Below, piece after piece: positions 7,245 through 12,962 of a stretch of 13,029 nt of DNA (positions within the stretch are counted from its first letter, which is position 1; each line of letters starts with the position of its first letter). The notes below the pieces were generated by a model. The model saw only the letters and a program-made list of their open reading frames with translations. It searched no databases and had not been told where the DNA came from. A program made the translations under genes and the position numbers. Origin of the DNA: Candidatus Kaiserbacteria bacterium RIFCSPLOWO2_02_FULL_54_13 (GTDB lineage Bacteria > Patescibacteriota > Minisyncoccia > Phycocordibacterales > Phycocordibacteraceae); NCBI GenBank assembly GCA_001783465.1, contig MFMI01000024.1:14878-27906 (forward strand). The letters are read 5' to 3'.

Positions 7245-7520
7245 ATGAAGAAGCGCCTGTTGTACATTGCATTGATTGGTTGCTTTGCAGCACTCGCACT
7301 GCCCGCCGGCGCCGCACCCGAGGAGTTGAAGCTCAGCAATCCGATGGTCGCCGCGGCCAAGACCGACAAGGCAAAGCTGGGCCTGACGGTGGCGACGGCC
7401 ACAACGGCGCCTACGATCGTCGCCAAGCCCGCCAAGAAGACCAAGACCGCCGCCAAGCCGGGCGCCAAGAAAGTGAAGGCCAAGAAGAAGGTCAAGAAGG
7501 TCATCGCCAACAAGAAATAG
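7245..7520 (+). CDS. small secreted lysine/alanine-rich protein
   Basis: 91-residue exported cationic peptide of unknown family. The N-terminus is a clear Sec signal peptide: MKKR, a hydrophobic core LLYIALIGCFAALAL, and a likely signal peptidase I site after PAGA (around residue 24). The mature part begins APEELKLSNPMVAAAK and turns into a histone-H1-like tail of Lys, Ala, Pro and Val (KKTKTAAKPGAKKVKAKKK). I chose the ATG at 7245 over the one at 7215 because it follows AGGAG with good spacing and begins the signal peptide. It is a closed unit with its own TTGACA promoter and a strong terminator. Codons are almost only GCC and AAG in the tail. Possible roles are binding of surface polyanions or extracellular DNA, both inference. 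Confidence 0.75.
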   Translation: MKKRLLYIALIGCFAALALPAGAAPEELKLSNPMVAAAKTDKAKLGLTVATATTAPTIVAKPAKKTKTAAKPGAKKVKAKKKVKKVIANKK

Positions 7521-7547
7521 CGCGCGACGAAGCCGCGCATGTCATCA

Positions 7548-7578
7548 AGCGGAGGAACCCCCTCCGCTTTTTCTTTTC
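7548..7578 (+). terminator. Rho-independent terminator
   Basis: AGCGGAGG (7548-7555) and CCTCCGCT (7561-7568) form an 8-bp stem with a 5-nt loop, followed by TTTTCTTTTC. It ends the secreted peptide unit. Confidence 0.9.
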
Positions 7579-7591
7579 TAAACTGCAAATT

Positions 7592-7637
7592 TCACTTTAC
7601 CTTAGCATCGTCTATAGGATAAATTAAGGTAAAGTGA
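7592..7637. repeat. 13-bp perfect inverted repeat with 20-nt spacer
   Basis: TCACTTTACCTTA (7592-7604) and TAAGGTAAAGTGA (7625-7637) are exact reverse complements. The right arm ends 1 nt before the stop codon of the minus-strand gene, so it may end that transcript, although no U-tract follows. It could also be a protein-binding dyad or a remnant element end. Confidence 0.7.
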
Positions 7638-7638
7638 T

Positions 7639-7779
7639 TCAACCGAGTAAAGATTTGCGTTCGCGCTCGAATTCTTTGAGACGGAATAATTCTTTTTCTG
7701 TCCACCTGCAGTCGCCACACATTTTGTGTGGCTTGCAGAGCGCACAGGAATGTCGTTTCATTTTTGTTCGTTTACGCAT
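7639..7779 (-). CDS. zinc-knuckle mini-protein, 46 aa
   Basis: Very short basic protein with a C-x2-C-x5-C-x2-C pattern (SCALCKPHKMCGDCRW), suggesting one bound zinc ion and nucleic-acid or protein contact. A charged helix follows (EKELFRLKEFERERKS). I recall similar CALCKPHK mini-proteins from CPR genomes but know of no assigned function. The start is taken at ATG 7779 because TATACT on the minus strand (7786-7791) lies 6 nt upstream, which fits a leaderless transcript. A later in-frame ATG at 7761 would give MKRHSC. No Shine-Dalgarno sequence is visible for either. It is divergent from the MntA/HepT pair, sharing the promoter region 7780-7819. Confidence 0.68.
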   Translation of the reverse strand: MRKRTKMKRHSCALCKPHKMCGDCRWTEKELFRLKEFERERKSLLG

Positions 7780-7785
7780 GACTAC

Positions 7786-7791
7786 AGTATA
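7786..7791 (-). promoter_or_regulatory. -10 box of the zinc-knuckle gene
   Basis: Minus-strand TATACT, 6 nt before the ATG at 7779. A leaderless transcript is predicted. Confidence 0.5.
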
Positions 7792-7804
7792 ACGCAGACA
7801 TTTA

Positions 7805-7813
7805 TGGTATAAT
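7805..7813 (+). promoter_or_regulatory. extended -10 promoter of mntA-hepT
   Basis: TGG followed by a perfect TATAAT (7808-7813) forms an extended -10 element; no good -35 box is seen at 17 nt. The ATG at 7820 is 7 nt beyond the box, so the mRNA is probably leaderless. Confidence 0.65.
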
Positions 7814-7819
7814 CCGCGC

Positions 7820-8239
7820 ATGATTTCTTTTTCAAGAGAACATCAAGACGTCTTATGTGCGCTTGGGGTTGAAATTGTGTACCTATTTGGCTCGCGCGCG
7901 CTCGGGGCGGCACATGATGCATCTGACTATGATGTCGGGGTTGTTTTCAGGGACCCCAAGACCATCGCCGGCAATCAATTGGAAACGTATCAAGCACTGT
8001 ATGCAATACTGTCCGAATATCTGCCAGACCTGCCTGACGGCCAGCATCCTGATCTGTCATTTCTACAATTCGCGAATGCCGCTCTGGAAATGAGCGCCAT
8101 TGATGGCATCGTCTTGTTCGAGACGGACCCGAAGTCCCGCTTGGCATATGAGGAAGGCGTTATAAAACGGTACGATGAGTACCAACATCTACGGAATGTC
8201 TATGAGGAAGCAACGTTTGCCGCGTTCGCGCCGGCTTAA
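7820..8239 (+). CDS. mntA: MntA-like nucleotidyltransferase antitoxin
   Basis: Minimal nucleotidyltransferase of the pol-beta superfamily, 139 residues. In characterised HepT/MntA pairs this enzyme AMPylates the HepT toxin and so neutralises it. The active-site signature is intact: GSR at residues 24-26, then D36-Y-D38 after ten residues, and a third acidic residue at Asp78 in HPDLSFL. This is the GSx10DxD pattern with all three metal ligands, so activity is expected. hepT begins 2 nt after its stop codon. The ATG at 7820 is supported by the TATAAT immediately upstream. The pair lies within the ribosomal/translation gene region, which is an unusual site for a toxin-antitoxin locus. Confidence 0.88.
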   Translation: MISFSREHQDVLCALGVEIVYLFGSRALGAAHDASDYDVGVVFRDPKTIAGNQLETYQALYAILSEYLPDLPDGQHPDLSFLQFANAALEMSAIDGIVLFETDPKSRLAYEEGVIKRYDEYQHLRNVYEEATFAAFAPA

Positions 8240-8241
8240 AT

Positions 8242-8718
8242 ATGTATAAGGTACCGCTTTCGAGAACGAAGATAGAATCGAAGCTCGCTCTGATGCGTGA
8301 AGCCTTGTCGGTATTGAACACCATCGGGGAACGGTTATCTGCAGAACAGTTCGCCGGTGATCCGAGAGAATTCGCCGTGGCCGAGCATCATCTTCGCCGT
8401 GCGTTGGAAGCGATGTTTGATATTGCGGGGCATATTATTTCCCGCTTTCCGTACGCTCCGGGGAAACGGCCGAAGACGATTAAAGAAATAGCACGCGCCT
8501 TGGGCGATAAAGGCGTGGTGGATAAGGAGTTCGCTCTGAATCGCTTGGTGAAAATGGCAGGGTACCGTAATCGTCTCGTGCATTTCTACGATGAGATAAC
8601 GCCACAGGAGCTTTACCGTATCGTTACCTGCGATCTGGGCGATATAGAACAATTCGCGCGATATGCGATAGAGACCGTCCGCTCGCCGGAGCGCATAGGA
8701 CTGACCGTTGAAGAATAG
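8242..8718 (+). CDS. hepT: HepT-like (DUF86) toxin, HEPN-fold RNase
   Basis: HEPN-domain protein of 158 residues, the toxin partner of MntA. The HEPN catalytic signature R-x4-H-x-Y is complete: Arg109, His114 and Tyr116 in GYRNRLVHFYDEI. Tyr116 corresponds to the tyrosine AMPylated in the studied Shewanella system. The N-terminal half is helical (SKLALMREALSVLNTIGERL and AEHHLRRALEAMFDIAGHII). In the family this HEPN site cleaves RNA; the target here cannot be read from sequence. It is translated from the mntA transcript with a 2-nt gap and no Shine-Dalgarno sequence, so coupling is likely. Antitoxin first, toxin second is one of the known orders. A convergent minus-strand gene lies downstream. 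Confidence 0.88.
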   Translation: MYKVPLSRTKIESKLALMREALSVLNTIGERLSAEQFAGDPREFAVAEHHLRRALEAMFDIAGHIISRFPYAPGKRPKTIKEIARALGDKGVVDKEFALNRLVKMAGYRNRLVHFYDEITPQELYRIVTCDLGDIEQFARYAIETVRSPERIGLTVEE

Positions 8719-8749
8719 CAGGATACATAGGACTGTTCCATGCAGATTA

Positions 8750-8769
8750 ACCCGACTTGCGTTTCGGGT
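8750..8769. terminator. possible bidirectional terminator hairpin
   Basis: ACCCGA (8750-8755) pairs with TCGGGT (8764-8769) around an 8-nt loop. It lies between convergent hepT and the minus-strand membrane gene. T-tracts are poor on both sides, so the call is weak. Confidence 0.4.
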
Positions 8770-8794
8770 CTGGATTGGTGGTAGAATTTGGGGA

Positions 8795-8977
8795 TTAGAA
8801 ATTAAATCCGTCGCCTAGGTACGCGAAGGATATCAAAGATAAGAAAGAACCGACAATAATTACCAACACTGCTTTGATGAGGGGAAACCATTCGTCTGAC
8901 TTAATGAACATAGAGACTCCAGCTACAAAAAGTGGAACTCCTAGAATTGCTAAAATTAAACCAATAAATATTTCCAT
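8795..8977 (-). CDS. small two-span membrane protein
   Basis: 60-residue hydrophobic protein of unknown family. Two membrane segments are visible: residues about 3-24 (IFIGLILAILGVPLFVAGVSMF) and 33-54 (LIKAVLVIIVGSFLSLISFAYL), joined by a short polar loop KSDEWFP. The N-terminus MEIF is short, so both ends are probably on the same side. The ATG at 8977 follows a 6-bp hairpin and 14-nt linker, as for rpsL and fusA, with no Shine-Dalgarno sequence. It is a single gene between hepT and tuf, on the opposite strand to both. The small size and lack of recognised homology keep confidence moderate. Function unknown. Confidence 0.6.
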   Translation of the reverse strand: MEIFIGLILAILGVPLFVAGVSMFIKSDEWFPLIKAVLVIIVGSFLSLISFAYLGDGFNF

Positions 8978-8991
8978 AATCTCTTAAAGAC

Positions 8992-9012
8992 TAGCACGAG
9001 TGCTATATCATA
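8992..9012 (-). promoter_or_regulatory. promoter element and leader hairpin of the minus-strand membrane gene
   Basis: On the minus strand, TATGAT (9007-9012) is a -10-like hexamer. Directly after it TAGCAC and GTGCTA (9005-8992) form a 6-bp inverted repeat with a 2-nt centre. The hairpin ends 14 nt before the ATG at 8977. The offset between -10 box and hairpin is shorter than at rpsL or fusA, so the exact -10 is uncertain. Confidence 0.45.
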
Positions 9013-9025
9013 TCCAATAGGCAAC

Positions 9026-9054
9026 TTGCGTTTTGCACGAGGCTCGGGTACATT
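9026..9054 (+). promoter_or_regulatory. candidate tuf promoter
   Basis: TTGCGT (9026-9031) and TACATT (9049-9054) with 17-nt spacing resemble the rpsL promoter. It would produce a leader of about 205 nt that includes two overlapping hairpins and the dispersed repeat. No better candidate is seen close to the tuf start. Confidence 0.35.
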
Positions 9055-9106
9055 TATAGGTAACGCATCTTGGCGTCGCTCTTTGGCTTTCTGCTGTTAC
9101 TAGTGG

Positions 9107-9137
9107 CGAGCCGGAGTGTTTTCCGACTCGGTCGGAA
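9107..9137 (+). promoter_or_regulatory. two mutually exclusive hairpins upstream of tuf
   Basis: CGAGCCGG (9107-9114) can pair with CCGACTCG (9123-9130) at 7 of 8 positions. Alternatively TTCCGAC (9121-9127) pairs perfectly with GTCGGAA (9131-9137) around a TCG loop. The two share 9123-9130, so only one can form at a time. Confidence 0.45.
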
Positions 9138-9145
9138 TTATTAGC

Positions 9146-9256
9146 AATAAGCACGAAATCCCAATATCGAAATCCGAAACAAATTCTAAATTTGAAATTT
9201 TAAACCTTTTGAATTTGGTGCTTGTTTGGAATTTGATGCTTCGTGCTTCGAATTTA
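9146..9256. repeat. dispersed imperfect palindromic repeat, copy 2
   Basis: AT-rich element directly upstream of tuf with the same modules as the rpsL-rpsG copy: AAGCACGAAATCC at the left, an exact shared 17-mer at 9168-9184, and GCTTCGTGCTTCGAATTT at the right (reverse complement of the left-arm start of copy 1). It folds as a long imperfect hairpin. The right end lies about 10 nt from the tuf ATG. Confidence 0.8.
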
Positions 9257-9266
9257 ATTTCTAACT

Positions 9267-10466
<1,200 letters not shown>

Positions 10467-10504
10467 TTTTTGGACAATCAACAGCCAAGTTCAAACTAAT
10501 AACA

Positions 10505-10960
10505 ATGCCAACAAAAACGGCAACAAAAGCCCTGCCTGCCGGCAGGCAGGCAAAAGCCAAGACAACTAAAAAAGTAGCGCCCAAGCGCGCGGCTACGCCG
10601 CGCGCAAAAGCGATTCCAAAAAAGAAAGCCACCGCTCCTGCTGTTCCAGCAGTGGAGCACAAGCTCCGTATCCGCGTGAAGGCGTATGAGCACAAGATTC
10701 TGGACATGTCGGTGAAGCAGATAATGGACACCGCCGCGCGCTTTGACGCCGTCGTGGTCGGCCCCGTGCCGCTCCCGACAGAGATCAAGCGTTGGACAGT
10801 GAACCGCTCAACCTTCGTCTACAAGGACGCGCGCGAGCAGTTTGAAATGCGCATCCATAAGCGTCTCATTGATATCATGAACCCCTCGCCGAAGGTGATA
10901 GAGGCCCTCACGAACCTCAATTTACCCTCCGGCGTTACAATCGACGTCAAGATGGTCTAA
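10505..10960 (+). CDS. rpsJ: 30S ribosomal protein S10 with N-terminal extension
   Basis: Small-subunit head protein and, in other bacteria, partner of NusB in antitermination. The product is 151 residues against the usual 102 or so. The core starts near residue 51 (EHKLRIRVKAYEHKILD) and contains the hallmarks GPVPLPTEIKRWTVNRS and REQFEMRIHKRLIDIMNPSPKVIEAL. Residues 1-50 are a lysine/alanine-rich disordered extension. The DNA of the extension is built largely of palindromes: 10531-10550 (read as LPAGRQA), 10585-10605 (RAATPRA) and a weaker one at 10634-10658. Start choice: ATG 10505 is the only ATG upstream of the core in this frame and has no Shine-Dalgarno sequence. Transcription is probably shared with tuf. 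A strong hairpin follows. Confidence 0.96.
   Translation: MPTKTATKALPAGRQAKAKTTKKVAPKRAATPRAKAIPKKKATAPAVPAVEHKLRIRVKAYEHKILDMSVKQIMDTAARFDAVVVGPVPLPTEIKRWTVNRSTFVYKDAREQFEMRIHKRLIDIMNPSPKVIEALTNLNLPSGVTIDVKMV
10531..10550. repeat. 20-bp perfect palindrome inside rpsJ
   Basis: CCTGCCTGCCGGCAGGCAGG, in frame as LPAGRQA. I recognise this as a high-copy palindrome of Parcubacteria-type genomes. It sits in the disordered extension of S10. Confidence 0.85.
10585..10605. repeat. 9-bp-arm palindrome inside rpsJ
   Basis: GCGCGCGGC (10585-10593) and GCCGCGCGC (10597-10605) around TAC, in frame. It is a second short GC-rich palindrome in the same extension. Confidence 0.75.
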
Positions 10961-10977
10961 CAAAGACGACCAAGATT

Positions 10978-11007
10978 AAAGCGCCGCGGAAACTTCCGCG
11001 GCGCTTT
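10978..11007. terminator. strong hairpin between convergent rpsJ and a minus-strand gene
   Basis: AAAGCGCCGCGGAA (10978-10991) and TTCCGCGGCGCTTT (10994-11007) form a perfect 14-bp stem with a 2-nt centre. It begins 17 nt after the rpsJ stop and lies 16 nt beyond the minus-strand stop. Both strands carry only TTT directly after the GC stem, so it is probably a shared bidirectional terminator. Confidence 0.8.
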
Positions 11008-11023
11008 GCATCTTGAGTCAGGT

Positions 11024-11266
11024 TCAGAAGAATTTCTCCCAATTTCGTTTAAACGCCTTGAACTCGCTCGGTCTCCACCCCACGAATCCACCTTCCCTGT
11101 ACCAAACGATGAATCCTATGGCGACCAGGACTACGGACTCAAGGACCTTTTTCGGATCGCCCCAACTGTTCCAGAGCATGTAAGCGCCAGCCGCGATAAG
11201 AGCAGGGCTAAATAGAGGGACGAAAATCAGGAAGAACCACTTCAAGCAGAACGAAAGGTATTTCAT
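11024..11266 (-). CDS. small membrane protein, 80 aa
   Basis: 80-residue protein of unknown family. The N-terminus MKYLSFCLKWFFLIFVPLFSP leads into hydrophobic residues 8-32, and a second hydrophobic segment lies at about 44-56 (VVLVAIGFIVWY). The tail is charged and aromatic (GWRPSEFKAFKRNWEKFF), probably cytoplasmic. The start ATG at 11266 has a near-perfect Shine-Dalgarno sequence (GAGGAGGT on the minus strand, 4 nt upstream), unlike the ribosomal genes around it. It is convergent to rpsJ and splits it from rplC. Together with the gene at 8795-8977 it is one of two tiny opposite-strand membrane genes placed at boundaries of the translation cluster; I see no sequence similarity between them. 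Confidence 0.7.
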   Translation of the reverse strand: MKYLSFCLKWFFLIFVPLFSPALIAAGAYMLWNSWGDPKKVLESVVLVAIGFIVWYREGGFVGWRPSEFKAFKRNWEKFF

Positions 11267-11316
11267 AGTACCTCCTCAGTATTGTCTGAAGGGCATACTA
11301 CACTTATCGGTAGGAT

Positions 11317-11410
11317 TTGCATCTTTTGGAGGGAAGGACAAGTAAAGAGGTCGAACCTCTTTACTTGTCCCAAAGGGCGTTCGTGTGTTTTTCTTGCATC
11401 TTTTGGAGGG
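11317..11410. repeat. hairpin flanked by 17-bp direct repeats
   Basis: TTGCATCTTTTGGAGGG occurs exactly at 11317-11333 and 11394-11410. Between them GGACAAGTAAAGAGGT (11336-11351) and ACCTCTTTACTTGTCC (11355-11370) form a perfect 16-bp stem with a CGA loop. No coding sequence is present. It resembles a tiny non-autonomous element, or a duplicated promoter region with a terminator-like hairpin between. Confidence 0.8.
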
Positions 11411-11422
11411 GTAGGGTAGAGT
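11394..11422 (+). promoter_or_regulatory. candidate promoter of the rplC cluster
   Basis: TTGCAT (11394-11399, inside the second direct repeat) and TAGAGT (11417-11422) have 17-nt spacing. It would give a leader of about 80 nt containing the hairpin at 11482-11497. A start closer to the hairpin, as at rpsL, has no good -35 box. Confidence 0.4.
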
Positions 11423-11481
11423 GCCTCTAACGCTAAGTACGGTCTAACGACTGGATCTATGGCAAAGGGTTGTATGACCCA

Positions 11482-11510
11482 GCGCCATTATTGGCGCATT
11501 TAATTTTTAC
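11482..11510 (+). promoter_or_regulatory. leader hairpin plus T-rich linker before rplC
   Basis: GCGCCA (11482-11487) and TGGCGC (11492-11497) form a perfect 6-bp stem with a TTAT loop, followed by a 13-nt T/A linker to the ATG. No Shine-Dalgarno sequence. It matches the arrangement before rpsL and fusA. Confidence 0.6.
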
Positions 11511-12125
11511 ATGAAGTTTATATTGGCAAAAAAGGAAGGAATGACCCGAGTATTCGGGGAGGATGGCCGCGCCCGCGCGGGGACTATCCTCGCGGCTGAC
11601 CCGGTGACGGTGACAGCTGTGAAGACAAAGGAGGGCAAGGATGCATATTCTGCCGTGCAGGTCGGTGCGGGCGTTCGCCGGACAAAGAATATCTCAAAAG
11701 CAATTTTGGGGCATACGAAGGGCAAGGGTTACACGGACATTCGCGAATTTAGAACTGATGACTCTGCAGAGGTCGGTTCAACAATTGACGCATCAGTATT
11801 TGCCGTCGGCGATGTCGTACAGGTATCGGGCCTCACCAAGGGCAAGGGCTTCGCGGGCGTGGTGAAGCGCCACGGCTTCCACGGCGGCCCGCGCAGCCAT
11901 GGCCAGAAGCACACCGAGCGCTCCCCGGGCTCTATCGGCGGGTCGGGCGGCCGCGCGGGCGGCCGCGTCGCCAAGGGCATGCGCATGGCCGGCAGGATGG
12001 GTAGCGACCGCGTGACAGTGACGAATCTCAAGGTGCTCGTCGTTGATGCCTTGGCGGGCAAGCTTATCGTGAGCGGCGCGGTGCCCGGTCGCCGCGGCAC
12101 TTTGTTGGAGGTAGTAAGTGCGTAA
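11511..12125 (+). CDS. rplC: 50S ribosomal protein L3
   Basis: Large-subunit protein that binds 23S rRNA near the 3' end and reaches the peptidyl-transferase centre. 204 residues, normal length. Recognisable segments are MKFILAKKEGMTRVF at the start, GLTKGKGFAGVVKRHGFHGGPRSHGQKHTERSPGSIGG in the middle, and VPGRRGTLLEV at the end. The extended loop reads SPGSIGGSGGRAGGRVAKGMRMAGRMG. It lacks the Gln that E. coli L3 carries at the PrmB methylation site (GQNQTPG), so that modification is not expected at the same residue. It starts the second run of ribosomal genes behind its own leader, and rplD follows after 11 nt. Confidence 0.98.
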   Translation: MKFILAKKEGMTRVFGEDGRARAGTILAADPVTVTAVKTKEGKDAYSAVQVGAGVRRTKNISKAILGHTKGKGYTDIREFRTDDSAEVGSTIDASVFAVGDVVQVSGLTKGKGFAGVVKRHGFHGGPRSHGQKHTERSPGSIGGSGGRAGGRVAKGMRMAGRMGSDRVTVTNLKVLVVDALAGKLIVSGAVPGRRGTLLEVVSA

Positions 12126-12136
12126 ATTTGAATACT

Positions 12137-12952
12137 ATGGCTACTGCAAAAAAGATTACGAAGAAGACAGCATCGCCGGCACGAGCAAAATCGGTCGCGC
12201 TCCGGGCCGCTCGGCCAAGTCTAACTACCGATTTTCCTCATGCTGGCTCCCCTGCCGAGGCGCCTATTTTCTCTATGGAAGGGAAGAAGGTCGGCACTAT
12301 CGCGCTTCCTGAAGCACTCTTCGGCGTGTCATGGAAGAGCGACCTTGTGCACCAAGTGACCACCGCGATGCAGGCCAACCTCCGTCAGAACCGCGCGCAT
12401 ACCAAGGACCGCGCCGAGGTCTCGGGCGGCGGCAGGAAGCCGTGGAAGCAGAAAGGCACCGGCCAGGCGCGCCACAGCTCCACGCGTTCTCCCATCTGGC
12501 GCCACGGCGGCGTGACCTTCGGTCCCCGCTCCACGCGCGATTACAGCGAGAAGATTAATAAGAAGATGCGCATCGGCGCGCTCCTCTCGGTGCTCTCGCG
12601 CAAGGCCAAGGACGGCGAGGTTATCTTCGTTGACCAGTTCGCCTTCGCCGCGCCGAAGACAAAGGAGGCGCTCGGCGCTCTCGTCGCGCTTTCAAAAGCG
12701 GCGAAGGCGAAATTGCTCTCGAGCAAGGGCTCAAACTCTGCGCTCGTCGCACTCGGCTCGCATGACACCAATGCAATTAAGAGCTTCAGCAATCTGCAGG
12801 GCGTCGCGACTGAAGAAATCCGCAGTCTTAATCCGGTTGATGTGCTCACGCACAAATATCTCATTATTGAGAATCCGGAAGCGGCGTTCAAACTACTTCT
12901 CGCCCGTGCGAAATCTTCCGCCAAAGGCGGATCCGCCTCTGGTGGAAAATAA
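12137..12952 (+). CDS. rplD: 50S ribosomal protein L4 with terminal extensions
   Basis: Large-subunit assembly protein lining the exit tunnel; in enterobacteria it also represses its own operon. The product has 271 residues against the usual 205 or so. The core (from about residue 45, IFSMEGKKVGTIALPEALFG) includes the diagnostic tunnel loop RQNRAHTKDRAEVSGGGRKPWKQKGTGQARHSSTRSPIWRHGGVTFGP. The first 40 residues are a basic Ala/Lys/Pro extension. The C-terminus ends in SSAKGGSASGGK, encoded by two tandem palindromic repeats. I chose ATG 12137; an in-frame TTG at 12128 is a possible but unlikely start. No Shine-Dalgarno sequence. rplW starts 10 nt downstream, consistent with an S10-type operon. 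Confidence 0.97.
   Translation: MATAKKITKKTASPARAKSVALRAARPSLTTDFPHAGSPAEAPIFSMEGKKVGTIALPEALFGVSWKSDLVHQVTTAMQANLRQNRAHTKDRAEVSGGGRKPWKQKGTGQARHSSTRSPIWRHGGVTFGPRSTRDYSEKINKKMRIGALLSVLSRKAKDGEVIFVDQFAFAAPKTKEALGALVALSKAAKAKLLSSKGSNSALVALGSHDTNAIKSFSNLQGVATEEIRSLNPVDVLTHKYLIIENPEAAFKLLLARAKSSAKGGSASGGK
12917..12946. repeat. tandem 15-bp palindromic repeats at the rplD 3' end
   Basis: TCCGCC-AAA-GGCGGA (12917-12931) is followed at once by TCCGCC-TCT-GGTGGA (12932-12946). Each unit is itself a hairpin. They encode the Gly/Ser-rich last residues of L4. Confidence 0.75.
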
Positions 12953-12962
12953 TTAATACTGT

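Noticed and set aside
8734..8742. A third TGTTCCATG half-site after hepT
   Set aside because: Only 9 bases match the 38-bp palindromes and no partner ATGGAACA arm lies at the expected distance, so chance is likely.
12128..12136. TTG at 12128 as the rplD start
   Set aside because: ATG at 12137 follows two codons later and fits the MATAKK-type basic start; TTG starts are rare and no SD supports it.
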